Shown piece after piece: positions 8,368 through 18,017 of a stretch of DNA of 64,000 bases. Below the pieces are notes generated by a model. That model was not told the origin of the DNA. It saw only the letters and a list, made by a program, of their open reading frames with translations, and did no database searches. Position 1 is the first letter of the stretch. Each line of letters begins with the position of its first letter. The stretch comes from Desulfobulbaceae bacterium BRH_c16a (lineage in GTDB: Bacteria; Desulfobacterota; Desulfobulbia; Desulfobulbales; Desulfocapsaceae). The translations under genes were made by a program, and so were the position numbers. The stretch is taken from assembly GCA_000961725.1 (NCBI GenBank), contig LADS01000061.1:1-64000 (forward strand), in the 5' to 3' direction.

Positions 8368-9531
8368 ATGAAAGCTTACTGGAGGGAAATGGGAACTGGT
8401 TTATTGGCGTTGTTGCTTGGGGGGTGGGGGTGCGACCGGCCGGCCGAGCCGGTCGTCAATCCTGCCCCGACGGTTACGGCAAGACAGGTCATTTGCCGTG
8501 ATACCCCGGTTTCGATCGAGATAATAGCTGGGGTAAAGGCCTACAGGGAGGTGGAGATCCGCTCCCGGGTCGGTGGTATGCTGGAAAATGTCGCGTTTAA
8601 GGAAGGCCAGCGCGTAAAGCGTGGGGATCTGCTGTTTGCCATTGATCATCTTCCTCTCGATGCAGCGGTTGCAGATGCAGAGGCGAAACTGGCAGAGGCC
8701 GAAGCGAACATGATGCGGGCCAGGCAGGATGTGGAGCGGTATCGGCCGCTACTGGTCGACAATGCAATTCCCAGGCAGACCTATGACCTGGCAGTTGCTC
8801 AGGAAAAACAGGCAGTTTCCGTGGTCGCTTCAAAAAGGGCTCTGCTTGAGAGAGCCAGGCTGGACCGATCCTATGCTGAAATTCTGTCACCGATTACCGG
8901 CCAGATAGGTCTGCAGAATCTCGAGGTCGGCAGTGTCGTCAGTGCCGGGCAGACGGTACTGGCCACGGTATCGACCCTCGATCCCGTCTACGTCTACTTC
9001 AGCGTTGCGGAAACCTCTGTTTTAAAACGCATGCGCCAGGATCTGAAACGGTCGGCAAGAGACAGCGTCGGTTCGGCCGCTCTCAAGGTTGAGTTCCTGT
9101 TTTCGGATGGCGGAGTATACGAGCAACCGGGAACCATCGATTTTGCTGATCGAACCATCGACGAAGCCACCGGCACCCTGCTCCTTCGGGCCCAATTCGC
9201 CAATCCGGATGATTTCCTGCGTCCGGGCATGAACGGCCGTGTCCGCATCACCTATGATGTTGTCAAAGATGCCCTGCTTGTCCCCCAGAGAGCGGTAACA
9301 GAACTCCTTGGCAAGCAATTCGTCTATATACTGGTCAAAAATACGGTCGAAGTGCGACCGGTCAGGATGGGGAACAGGAGCGGGGAGCTGTGGCTGGTTG
9401 AGGAAGGTGTCAAGGCTGATGAGTGGGTTGTGGTTGATGGCGTGCAGAAGGTGCAGGCCGGAACAGTCGTCGCACCGACCCTGATCAAAGATGTAGCAAC
9501 TCCGACAGGAAAACCTGCAGTTCAGCCTTGA
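8368..9531 (+). CDS. RND efflux periplasmic adaptor (membrane fusion protein), lipoprotein
   Basis: This 387-residue AcrA/MexA-type adaptor bridges the inner-membrane RND pump and the outer-membrane channel. A signal sequence with lipobox LLLGGWGC predicts a lipid-anchored periplasmic protein. Next come a barrel-sandwich lipoyl half (VEIRSRVGGMLENVAFKEGQ), a helical hairpin (about residues 105-165, KLAEAEANMMRARQDVERYR), the second lipoyl half (ILSPITGQIG) and a beta-barrel (FLRPGMNGRVRI). A ribosome binding site GGAAAG precedes the ATG. It is the first gene of the adaptor-pump-channel operon, 13 bp from the pump gene. No regulator gene is adjacent. Substrates cannot be read from sequence. 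Confidence 0.92.
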   Translation: MKAYWREMGTGLLALLLGGWGCDRPAEPVVNPAPTVTARQVICRDTPVSIEIIAGVKAYREVEIRSRVGGMLENVAFKEGQRVKRGDLLFAIDHLPLDAAVADAEAKLAEAEANMMRARQDVERYRPLLVDNAIPRQTYDLAVAQEKQAVSVVASKRALLERARLDRSYAEILSPITGQIGLQNLEVGSVVSAGQTVLATVSTLDPVYVYFSVAETSVLKRMRQDLKRSARDSVGSAALKVEFLFSDGGVYEQPGTIDFADRTIDEATGTLLLRAQFANPDDFLRPGMNGRVRITYDVVKDALLVPQRAVTELLGKQFVYILVKNTVEVRPVRMGNRSGELWLVEEGVKADEWVVVDGVQKVQAGTVVAPTLIKDVATPTGKPAVQP

Positions 9532-9544
9532 GCGAGGTCGAGCT

Positions 9545-12500
9545 ATGGCAAAATTCTTCATCAGCCGCCCGGTTTTTGCTATCGTCACCTCCCTTTTTCT
9601 CCTTATTGCCGGCATAATTTCCGGTATAACCCTGCCGATTGCTCAATTTCCACAGATCACCCTGCCGACCGTCCGGGTAAGCGGCATCTATCCGGGGGCG
9701 AACGCCCAGGTCGTTGAGGAGGGTGTGGCCCTGCCGATCGAGCAGCAGGTAAATGGCGTCGAGCAAATGCTCTATATGAACTCGACCTCTGCTGAAAATG
9801 GCCAGTACACCCTGGACGTCACCTTCAACCTGGATGCAGATCCGGATATTGCCTCGGTCCAGGTGCAGAACCGCACCGCCCAGGCTAATGCCCAACTGCC
9901 TCAAGAGGTCCTGTCTTCCGGACTGACGACCAAAAAGAGCACGCCCGACACCTTGATGTATGTGGCGATTCATTCGCCCCAGAACACCTATGATGAGCTT
10001 TTTCTGACGAATTATACGGCAATTAATATTATTGAGGCCATCAAGCGCATCAAAGGGGTTGGCAACGTCACCCTCTTTGGTTCCGAGTTCGGCATGCGGG
10101 TGTGGCTCAAGCCTGATCGCATGGCCCGTCTTGGTATAACAACCGGTGATGTGTTCAATGCGATCAAGGAACAGAACGTCCAGGCCCCGGCCGGACAAGT
10201 CGGGCAGTTTCCCGCTCCCAAGGACCAGCAGTTTCAATACGGTGTTCAGGTACGCGGCCGGCTGACCGAGCCGTCCGAGTTCGAAAACATAATTATCCGC
10301 GCTCAGCCCGATGGTTCTTTTATTCGCCTTGGCGATCTGGCCGTCATTGAACTCGGCGCCAAGGATTACACCTTCAATGTCACCTTCAACGGCCGCGATG
10401 CCACGGCCTTCTCAGTCAACCTGACGCCCGATGCCAACGCCATAGAGACATCCGGCCTGATCCATGCAGAGCTGGCGGAATTGGCGAAACGATTTCCTGA
10501 CGATATTGCTTATGATTTTGTCATCGACAACACGATCTTCGTCGTGGCATCTCTTGAAGAGGTAGTCAAAACTTTTTTCGAGGCACTCCTTCTTGTCTTG
10601 ATCGTTGTTTATATCTTCCTTCAGAGCTGGCGCGCCACCCTTATTCCGATGCTGGCGGTGCCGGTTTCTCTCATTGCCACCTTCGGCGCCTTTACCCTTC
10701 TGGGGTTTTCGATCAATACCCTGACCCTGTTCGGCATGGTTCTGGCCATTGGAATTGTGGTCGACGATGCCATTGTGGTGGTGGAGGCGGTTGAATACCA
10801 CATGCACCACGCCCAACTGACGGCCCGCGAGGCGACCCTGAAAGCGATGGAAGAGGTATCGGGGCCGGTTGTGGCCATTGCCCTGGTACTGTCCGCGGTC
10901 TTTGTACCGGTGGCCTTTCTCGGTGGTATCGCCGGTGTGATGTACAAACAGTTCGCCATTACCGTTGCCGTCTCTGTCGGTTTCTCCTGTTTTGTCGCTT
11001 TATCCCTGACGCCCGCGCTGTGCGCCCTGATGCTGAAGCCGAACACAGTGGCAACGGATCGCGGCCTTGCAGCCCGCTTCTTTCGATTGTTCAACAGGAT
11101 CTTCGCTCGCCTGACGCTGGGATACACCAACGGGGTGCGCAGGGTGATCCGCCTGCTGGCTTTGACCCTGCTGACCCTCGCAGCGATTCTGGCGACGGCA
11201 GGAGGTCTTCTGAAGGCAGTGCCCGGCGGGTTTGTTCCGCCTGAAGATCAGGGGTATTTTCTCGGTTCGATGCAGCTCCCTGAAGGAGCTGCGATGCGGC
11301 GTACGATTGCCTCCTCGGAAAAAATCGACGATCTCATAAGAGACACCCCGGGAATTGCCGGAAGGCTTGTGGTGAGCGGCTACAATATTCTCACCAGCAC
11401 CCCTCAGTCAAACAGCGCCATGTTTGTCGCCGGATTGACGCCGTGGGAGGAACGCGGCATAGCCGAACTTTCTCTTCGCTCAATTCTGATGTCACTGGTA
11501 AAGGAGGGAGCCAAGAACCCTGAAACCTCAGTGCTGGTTTTCAATCCGCCGCCCATTCCGGGTCTGGGGGCAACCGGCGGTTTTTCCTTCAAGCTGCAGG
11601 ATCGCAGCGGCGGTATGCCGCAGGATCTCGCCGAGATTGCCAATATGTTTGTCGCCGAGGCAAAGAAGCGGCCGGAGATAGGCTCCGTCTACTCCAAATT
11701 CAATCCGCGCAACCCTGCCTACCAACTGGAGGTCGACAGGGAAAAGGCCAAAAAACTGGGGGTGCAGGTCAACGACATTTCGATGGCCCTGCAGACCTTT
11801 CTCGGTGGAGTCAATGTCAACGACTTCAATAGATTCGGCAGGACATACAAGGTTACCATGCAAGCCGACGCGGAATTCAGGGGAGATATCAACATCATTG
11901 GCCTCTATCATGTGCGAAGTACGGCTGGAGTGATGATTCCGCTCAGCACCTTCGTGACTCCGGTCTCGATCAGTTCACCGAGCATCCTGCAGCGCTACAA
12001 CATGTTCCGGACCGCTGAAATCGGCGGAGATTCCGCGCACGGTTACAGTTCGGGGCAGGCCATAGCCGCCATGGAAGAGGTGGCGGAAAAGGTTCTGCCT
12101 CCCGGTTACAGCTACGAATGGTCGGGTATAAGTCTGCAGGAAAAGGCTTCTGCCGGTCAGGCCCCCATTATCTTTGGTCTGGCTATCGTCTTTGTCTTTC
12201 TATTTCTGGCCGCCATGTATGAGAGTTGGGCGGTGCCGATGGCCGTGCTTTTTGCTGTGCCGCTCGGGGTGTTCGGCGCTATGCTGGCGCTGTTCACAGT
12301 TGGCCTTGCCATGAATATCTATGCCCAGATCGGCCTCGTCCTGCTGATCGGTCTGGCCGCGAAAAATGCCATTCTCATTGTCGAATTCGCCAAGATGCGT
12401 CGAGATGCCGGCATGGATGCCGTGGAGTCGGCAGTGGAGGCCGCAAAGCTTCGTCTCCGTCCCATCCTCATGACCTCATTCGCCTTTATTCTCGGAGTAT

Positions 12501-12718
12501 TGCCCTTGGCTCTAGCTAAAGGAGCCGGAGCCGCCTCGCGGGTCTCCATGGGCATAACCGTCATAGGCGGCATGCTCGCCGCAACCCTGCTGGCGATCTT
12601 CTTTGTGCCGGCCCTCTACGTTACCGTGGATCGGCTGGTCCAATGGTTTTCCGAAAAAAAACGGCAGCAAACTCTATCGCAACCGGCAGAATCGGAATCT
12701 GATACAGGGGGTGTATGA
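9545..12718 (+). CDS. RND-family multidrug efflux permease (AcrB/MexB type)
   Basis: This 1057-residue inner-membrane proton/drug antiporter matches the usual HAE-1 length. It begins MAKFFISRPVFAIVTSLFLL, typical of the family, and has the twelve-helix, two-large-loop organisation. The proton-relay pair of acidic residues is visible in TM4 as GIVVDDAIVVVEAVEYH. The second half contains GLAAKNAILIVEFAK, the TM10-TM11 family motif with its Lys. It sits between the adaptor and the outer-membrane factor, overlapping the latter at ATGATG. The complete operon implies an exporter of hydrophobic compounds across both membranes. Confidence 0.95.
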   Translation: MAKFFISRPVFAIVTSLFLLIAGIISGITLPIAQFPQITLPTVRVSGIYPGANAQVVEEGVALPIEQQVNGVEQMLYMNSTSAENGQYTLDVTFNLDADPDIASVQVQNRTAQANAQLPQEVLSSGLTTKKSTPDTLMYVAIHSPQNTYDELFLTNYTAINIIEAIKRIKGVGNVTLFGSEFGMRVWLKPDRMARLGITTGDVFNAIKEQNVQAPAGQVGQFPAPKDQQFQYGVQVRGRLTEPSEFENIIIRAQPDGSFIRLGDLAVIELGAKDYTFNVTFNGRDATAFSVNLTPDANAIETSGLIHAELAELAKRFPDDIAYDFVIDNTIFVVASLEEVVKTFFEALLLVLIVVYIFLQSWRATLIPMLAVPVSLIATFGAFTLLGFSINTLTLFGMVLAIGIVVDDAIVVVEAVEYHMHHAQLTAREATLKAMEEVSGPVVAIALVLSAVFVPVAFLGGIAGVMYKQFAITVAVSVGFSCFVALSLTPALCALMLKPNTVATDRGLAARFFRLFNRIFARLTLGYTNGVRRVIRLLALTLLTLAAILATAGGLLKAVPGGFVPPEDQGYFLGSMQLPEGAAMRRTIASSEKIDDLIRDTPGIAGRLVVSGYNILTSTPQSNSAMFVAGLTPWEERGIAELSLRSILMSLVKEGAKNPETSVLVFNPPPIPGLGATGGFSFKLQDRSGGMPQDLAEIANMFVAEAKKRPEIGSVYSKFNPRNPAYQLEVDREKAKKLGVQVNDISMALQTFLGGVNVNDFNRFGRTYKVTMQADAEFRGDINIIGLYHVRSTAGVMIPLSTFVTPVSISSPSILQRYNMFRTAEIGGDSAHGYSSGQAIAAMEEVAEKVLPPGYSYEWSGISLQEKASAGQAPIIFGLAIVFVFLFLAAMYESWAVPMAVLFAVPLGVFGAMLALFTVGLAMNIYAQIGLVLLIGLAAKNAILIVEFAKMRRDAGMDAVESAVEAAKLRLRPILMTSFAFILGVLPLALAKGAGAASRVSMGITVIGGMLAATLLAIFFVPALYVTVDRLVQWFSEKKRQQTLSQPAESESDTGGV

Positions 12719-14094
12719 TGCGTTCACGCTTCGTCTTCCTGTTCATTGCTCTTTCTCTTGCCGGTTGCACCGTCGGGCCGGATTATCAACGCCCGGATCT
12801 GTCTCTTCCGGATAGTTACCGGAATGCAGTGGCCTCGCCGGCTCTGCAGGCAATAGCCGGCCTGCCCTGGTGGCAGGTATTCGCCGACCCAACCCTGAAG
12901 GACCTGATCGCAACCGCCCTGGTCGGCAATCTCGATGTGAAACTGGCTGCGGCCAGGGTTCAGGAGGCAAAAGCACTGTTTGCCGGAGCACGTTCGCCGG
13001 CCCTGCCTTTGGTATCGGCAGGACTGTACAGCTCGCCTGCGGCACGGCAGCCAGGTGATGATTTCACAACAAGTTTTCTGGGAGGACTGTTTCTGTCATG
13101 GGAAATTGACTTCTGGGGGCGTTACGCCCGCGCCACCGAAGCTGCCCGCGCCCAGTTGCTGGCCACCCAGGCTGCGCAGGATGGAGTGTATGCTTCACTG
13201 GTCGCCACAGTGGCCCAGGGCTATTTTCAACTGCAAAGCCTCTCCGAAACACTCCGAATAACCCGGCGAACGATCGATGCCCAGCGCGAATCGCACCGCC
13301 TTGTCAGCCGTCTGGCCGATGCCGGGGTGAGTTCCGCCGCCGAGGTACGTCAGGCGGAAAATCAGCTGGCGACCACGGAATCACGTCTGCCCGGATTGTT
13401 GGTTCAGATCGCCAGGGCCGAAAATTCTCTGTCAGTACTGCTTGGCCGTCTTCCCGGGCCTGTAGTTCAGGGTGTTCCGACAGAGCCGGTCATTGTGCCT
13501 GAAGTCCCGGCCGGGCTCCCATCGGAATTGCTCGATCGCAGGCCTGATATGCGACAGGCAGAGCAGCAGCTGATTCTTGCCAATGCCAGAGTCGGAGAGG
13601 CCAAGGCATTGTTTTTCCCAAGTATATCGTTAACAGGAACCTTTGGCGCGCTGAGTACCGAACTCGGAGATCTGGTCAATGGCGATGCGCCGTCGGTTGT
13701 CTCGCCCGGCCTCGATTTGCTGCAGCCGCTCTTTGCCGGTGGGAGCTTGATAGCCAATTATGATGCAGCCTTGGCGCGCCTCAAGCAGGCCGGGTTGGCA
13801 TATAGGCAGACAGGACTCAATGCCTTGCGGGAGGTAGCAGATGCGTTGAGCCAGTATAGCCATAGTGCCGAGGAGATTGCAGCGCAGCGGAGGCGTGAGT
13901 TTTCGGCACGGGAAGGGCTCAGACTGACGGAGAAGCGCTATCGAGCCGGCGTTGTCAGTTATCTTGAAGTTCTGGATGCGCAACGGCAGCTCTATTCTGC
14001 TGAAACGGATCTGGCTCAATCAAAATTAACTCGCAGAACAGCGGCTGTGCAGCTCTATCTTGCCTTGGGTGGTGGTTGGGTGGAGGTCCGGTGA
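12715..14094 (+). CDS. Outer-membrane efflux channel, NodT/OprM family lipoprotein
   Basis: This 459-residue TolC-like protein has lipobox LSLAGCTVGPDYQRP, the classic start of the NodT/OprM group. It is followed by two repeated outer-membrane-efflux domains rich in long helices (AKLAAARVQEAKALF type) and the family phrases SWEIDFWGRYARATEAARAQ and LLDRRPDMRQAEQQL. The C-terminal part contains KRYRAGVVSYLEVLDAQRQL. It overlaps the pump gene by 4 bp, consistent with translational coupling, and completes the tripartite pump. A GGGGGTGT Shine-Dalgarno precedes the start. Confidence 0.93.
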   Translation: MMRSRFVFLFIALSLAGCTVGPDYQRPDLSLPDSYRNAVASPALQAIAGLPWWQVFADPTLKDLIATALVGNLDVKLAAARVQEAKALFAGARSPALPLVSAGLYSSPAARQPGDDFTTSFLGGLFLSWEIDFWGRYARATEAARAQLLATQAAQDGVYASLVATVAQGYFQLQSLSETLRITRRTIDAQRESHRLVSRLADAGVSSAAEVRQAENQLATTESRLPGLLVQIARAENSLSVLLGRLPGPVVQGVPTEPVIVPEVPAGLPSELLDRRPDMRQAEQQLILANARVGEAKALFFPSISLTGTFGALSTELGDLVNGDAPSVVSPGLDLLQPLFAGGSLIANYDAALARLKQAGLAYRQTGLNALREVADALSQYSHSAEEIAAQRRREFSAREGLRLTEKRYRAGVVSYLEVLDAQRQLYSAETDLAQSKLTRRTAAVQLYLALGGGWVEVR

Positions 14095-14130
14095 GGGGAC
14101 ACAGACAGTGAAAACATCCTGGAGCGCACT

Positions 14131-15459
14131 ATGGGAACGACTCGAGCCCTTTCCCTCCAAACCTTTGTTTACCGCACCCTCACGATCCGTCTCGTTCTCA
14201 TGGCAATTGTCATCGGCCTTCTGGTCGCCGGCATTGCCTACGTGGTAGTGCGACACAACCTCAGAACCCTGGTTGTCGAGGAGACCCGCACGGAAATTGA
14301 GTTGCTGGTCGTGAGAACAGCAGGAGTTATCAGGGAATCGGAAAAAGATAAACGGTTAGCCTTTCGTCAGGCCCTTGATGAACGAACCTCTGTTCCTCTG
14401 GCTCGGAAAAGCGGCAGCTATGTTTATGTCCGATTTTATACTCCGGACAATCAGGATATCGAGGAGCTTCGGGACTTCCGGTATGACCTGATCGAGGCTG
14501 TGATGCGCTTCGTGAGTTCGACGCCCCGTCCCGTTCCCGAGACCGGTGAGTTGACAGAAATCGTCATGCTCGGCAAGAAGATGCATGTGCATGTGGTCAT
14601 GCCGCTGCTGGACCAGTTTCAACATAAGATAGCGTACACCCAGGTAATCTTTGCCCCTTCCGATGCTGCCCGGATAGGCATTCGGAACAAACTGCGACGT
14701 TCTGTTCTCCTGGCTGTGGTGATTGTTCTCGCCACCAGCGGCCTGCTGTATCCGGTCATCCTCCATCTGGCGAGCAAGCTGACGTTCTTTTCCCGCAATC
14801 TACTGGATGCCAATCTGGAAACTCTATCTCTTTTGGCAAGCGCTATTGCCAAACGCGACAGCGATACCGACGTCCATAACTTCAGGGTCACGCTCTATGC
14901 TGTGTGTCTGGCCGAGTCGTTACACCTGGCGAACGACGAAATCCAGTCATTGATCAAGGGCGCCTTTCTCCACGACGTCGGGAAAATCGGCATCCGCGAC
15001 AGTATTCTGCTCAAGGCCGCCGGCCTGAACGAAGAAGAATTTGCCCTGATGAAGGATCATGTGCGCCACGGCATGGATATCATAAAAGATTCGGCTTGGC
15101 TCAGCGACGGGGCTCTGGTTGTCGAAGGGCACCACGAAAAATTCGACGGCAGCGGTTATCCGCGGGGCTTGGCCGGCGAGGACATCCCGCTGCTTGCCCG
15201 GATCTTTGCCGTGAGCGATGTTTTTGATGCCCTGACCTCGAAACGGCCTTATAAGGAGCCGCTGTCCTTCGAGAGGGCGATGGCGATTCTACGCCAGGGC
15301 CGCGGCGGTCATTTTGACCCGGAGATTGTTGACGCTTTTGAAATCATCGCGCCGGAACTGTACCGGTCCTACGCAAAACGGGACGATCAAGGGTTGCGTG
15401 ACGAACTCAAGGCGGTTATCGCCCGGTATTTCAGTAAAGGGCAGATTCTGTTGTACTGA
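14131..15459 (+). CDS. Membrane-anchored HD-GYP domain protein (predicted c-di-GMP phosphodiesterase)
   Basis: This 442-residue protein has two membrane segments (about residues 23-45 and 190-212) flanking an extracytoplasmic sensor region, then an HD-GYP domain. Metal-binding and catalytic signatures are present: FLHDVGKIGIRDSIL (HD), the DHVRHG helix, and HHEKFDGSGYPRGLAGEDIP, the intact GYP motif followed by SDVFDALTSKRPYK. Such proteins hydrolyse cyclic di-GMP. It starts 36 bp after the efflux operon on the same strand with a GGAGCG site, so it may be co-transcribed with the pump genes. That arrangement could link efflux to second-messenger signalling. The signal sensed is unknown. Confidence 0.9.
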   Translation: MGTTRALSLQTFVYRTLTIRLVLMAIVIGLLVAGIAYVVVRHNLRTLVVEETRTEIELLVVRTAGVIRESEKDKRLAFRQALDERTSVPLARKSGSYVYVRFYTPDNQDIEELRDFRYDLIEAVMRFVSSTPRPVPETGELTEIVMLGKKMHVHVVMPLLDQFQHKIAYTQVIFAPSDAARIGIRNKLRRSVLLAVVIVLATSGLLYPVILHLASKLTFFSRNLLDANLETLSLLASAIAKRDSDTDVHNFRVTLYAVCLAESLHLANDEIQSLIKGAFLHDVGKIGIRDSILLKAAGLNEEEFALMKDHVRHGMDIIKDSAWLSDGALVVEGHHEKFDGSGYPRGLAGEDIPLLARIFAVSDVFDALTSKRPYKEPLSFERAMAILRQGRGGHFDPEIVDAFEIIAPELYRSYAKRDDQGLRDELKAVIARYFSKGQILLY

Positions 15460-15609
15460 TCCGATGAGCTCTGTGTTTTCAGGTATTTGCTGATGCCGCA
15501 TGTTGGAATGGAATATCCCTGCCAGAACTTTCAGGATATTTTTTGCCAATAACACGAATCTTCACTCCATCCAACAGAGAGCTTGAAGGGGATTCTTTTC
15601 CAATCCGAT

Positions 15610-17103
15610 TCAATTGGAGACGGGCGGATCCTCGGAAAGAGGAGTTTTTGATTCGACCTCATCGCCGGACGGGGATGGACGCTTCACCAATGTGTAAATC
15701 AACTTGACTTGATTGAGTGACTCGTCCGCCAATTTCAGCGATGAGGGCATGAGCGAAAGCCGGACAGACATTGGACCGTTTGTGGTAATTTTTTCCAACG
15801 GAATATTTTCCGTATAGATGGTATCAATCTCGTTGAAATTGAGACTGCCTCCTACCACCTTCACTGTAGCGGGAACCGTATAAGCATTCTCAAGAATGAG
15901 GTCGGGCGGCAGCTTACCACTCCACACCGGCTGGATCGGCAGCATTTTATGGCCCGGCACGTCCAGATTCACCTGGATATCCTGCGGTTCGATCTGTTTG
16001 AGCTGAATACCCGGCGGCAGGACAACATTGTCCCGGGAGATGGCGATCTTGTTACTGCCGGCCACCGCCTTGGCAAGGCTGAGCTGGACCTTCACCTGAT
16101 CCGGCCGAATGGATTTGATCAGTGATCCCGACCCGCTGAGCTGGAGTTTGACGCTGCTGGTGGAAGCGGAAAAAAGCTCCATTTTCGGATCCCGGTTCAT
16201 GAACTCGACCGGCACCTCAAGGCTCACCAAGGTCTCGAATCCCCGGGCAAAGCTGATCCAGATACCGGTGATAACAAGCAGGCAGATCAAAGCCGCACCG
16301 GCAAGCTCCACTATCTGCCGTCTTGCCCCGTTTGCGGTAGGCAATGTTCCGGCATGTTCACGCAGCACCCGAGCCAGTTCGCTTTCGGTCTTGATGTTTT
16401 TGGATGATCGATCATTGAACACCGTAACTTCGCCCCGTTCTTCGGAAACTACTATTATAATGGCATCCGTCTGCTCCGCCAGTCCGACGGCGGCGCGATG
16501 CCGTGTGCCGAAATGAGAGGGCAGATCGTTTCTTCTTGAAAGTGGAAGAATGGCGGCGACTTCGACAACCTTATCCCCCTGGATGATCGCGGCACCGTCA
16601 TGGACAGGTGTGCCGTGCCAGAAAATGCTCAGCAACATTTCCCGTGAGAGTTTTCCCTGCCAGGGAAGGCCGCCGTGCACAACAGATTCGATACCTTTTT
16701 TGAGCGGCAATACTATCAGTGCACCGAGTTTGTGACGGGCCAGCAGATAGACACTCTCTACAATAATTTCTATCGGAGTTTGAGTCTGACGCTGGGGGAT
16801 ACCCCAAAAGAACGACTTGAGACTGCGGGTTTGCAGAACACTCGCGATTTCATTACGAAAAACGATTATAACGATTAAAGCCGCAGCTGCAATAGTGCCC
16901 TGCATAGCCCAGCTGGTAACTATCAGACCCATGCCTACTGCCATTCGCTGTAAGACCCAGAGGATGGCAATCATGATGACCATCCTGATTACATTGGTAC
17001 CCCTGAAAAGAACATAGAGCCTGAATAACATATAGCCATTCAGCAGAATATCGAAGGCGTCCTGCCAACGTAGACTGGCTAGAGACTGGAGAAGAAAGTT
17101 CAT
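15610..17103 (-). CDS. Fused diadenylate cyclase (CdaA) and YbbR/CdaR protein
   Basis: This 497-residue protein makes cyclic di-AMP from two ATP. It has three N-terminal membrane helices (residues about 15-85), then a DisA_N/DAC domain with both catalytic motifs: HDGAAII (DGA at 169-171) and GTRHRAAVG (RHR at 201-203). A further helix (about 268-290) follows. Last is a periplasmic YbbR-like region (about 295-480) with repeated beta domains, for example VSLEVPVEFMN. In Firmicutes CdaA and its regulator CdaR are separate neighbouring genes; here they are one polypeptide. It is followed by the DUF2914 gene upstream in the same direction with a 3-bp gap. No glmM is adjacent, unlike the Firmicute operon. 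Confidence 0.9.
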   Translation of the reverse strand: MNFLLQSLASLRWQDAFDILLNGYMLFRLYVLFRGTNVIRMVIMIAILWVLQRMAVGMGLIVTSWAMQGTIAAAALIVIIVFRNEIASVLQTRSLKSFFWGIPQRQTQTPIEIIVESVYLLARHKLGALIVLPLKKGIESVVHGGLPWQGKLSREMLLSIFWHGTPVHDGAAIIQGDKVVEVAAILPLSRRNDLPSHFGTRHRAAVGLAEQTDAIIIVVSEERGEVTVFNDRSSKNIKTESELARVLREHAGTLPTANGARRQIVELAGAALICLLVITGIWISFARGFETLVSLEVPVEFMNRDPKMELFSASTSSVKLQLSGSGSLIKSIRPDQVKVQLSLAKAVAGSNKIAISRDNVVLPPGIQLKQIEPQDIQVNLDVPGHKMLPIQPVWSGKLPPDLILENAYTVPATVKVVGGSLNFNEIDTIYTENIPLEKITTNGPMSVRLSLMPSSLKLADESLNQVKLIYTLVKRPSPSGDEVESKTPLSEDPPVSN

Positions 17104-17106
17104 GGC

Positions 17107-17541
17107 TTATTCCGTTATACTGAATCGTAAGGTGACGATGAGGTTGTCGTTTTCATCGGTGACATCGACACGCCATGGTCCTTTGTCCGCATCCCTGAGC
17201 TGTATGCTGGAAAACGACGACCACCGGGGGGGATGAACCGTAAGCTGTTTTACAGAAATGAGATTTCCTTTACGATACCATTTATGACGAATGAATGTCT
17301 GTCTGGTCACCTGGTCAAACTCGGTAAAACACGATATCCTGCCCACGTCGATGGAGAAAAGGACAGCCTGGTTGACCGGGGCTAGTTTCTGCATGGACTC
17401 GCACATCACAGCTCTGGTCAGCTTCAGTTCCGCCGGAGGGGTGGGAGGGGTGGCAACTTCCTGGCTCAACACAGAGAGCGGATTGGTAAGCACCACAATC
17501 AAGGTCAAGATTGCGAAGAGTTTTCTGAATATTGTCTTCAT
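17107..17541 (-). CDS. DUF2914-type secreted protein
   Basis: A 144-residue protein with a signal peptide (MKTIFRKLFAILTLIVVLTN, cleaved near SQEVA) and one compact domain of DUF2914 type, seen in LTRAVMCESMQKLAPVNQAV, IRHKWYRKGNLISVKQLTVH and WRVDVTDENDNLI. The family function is unknown; members are often attached to envelope or sensor proteins. I start at the ATG at 17541 (preceded by GGAAAAATTA) rather than a GTG seven codons upstream. It lies 3 bp before the CdaA-YbbR gene, so the two are almost certainly one operon, possibly linking a periplasmic domain to c-di-AMP synthesis. Confidence 0.75.
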   Translation of the reverse strand: MKTIFRKLFAILTLIVVLTNPLSVLSQEVATPPTPPAELKLTRAVMCESMQKLAPVNQAVLFSIDVGRISCFTEFDQVTRQTFIRHKWYRKGNLISVKQLTVHPPRWSSFSSIQLRDADKGPWRVDVTDENDNLIVTLRFSITE

Positions 17542-18017
17542 TAATTTTTCCGTAGTCTCCACTTGCGTTTATTCAATGAGCCAAACCCTGCCATGTGCCC
17601 TTGCCGACGGATGAATGCCGGAAGGGGCCGATGCGGCGGGAGGCGATTGTTTTCCGGAATACTGCGGGCGGGTGTTTTCTATGCCGATTTGGAATTACTC
17701 CCGATCTCGCCGGGTAGATATGTAATGAAGTTTTGACTCTCACGGTTTTTTCCCGGCAATGGCATGGTTTGGCCTTGATCGGAATGTTGAGAAAAAAGAT
17801 TGTCGAACTTCATGGGGAAAAAGACCTGCGGCAGATCCGGAGCAAGATGTCTTGCTATTTCAGCGTAAAAAAAAATTGCTTGCTGCGGTAATTATCATTT
17901 CGATGATGTGAATTGTAATCTTTCAGCACAATCATCAGCTTCCACCTCTTGCTGCTGTCGATTGTCTGGAGTATCCCTTATTTTTCGCAAATTGTCAATT
18001 CACCATAACGCGGACGA
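17542..18017. other. Intergenic region, no gene seen
   Basis: About 475 bp between the DUF2914 gene and the spermidine-synthase-like gene. It contains no convincing frame, RNA gene or repeat. It should hold the promoter of the DUF2914-cdaA operon, but no box pair stands out. Confidence 0.5.
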
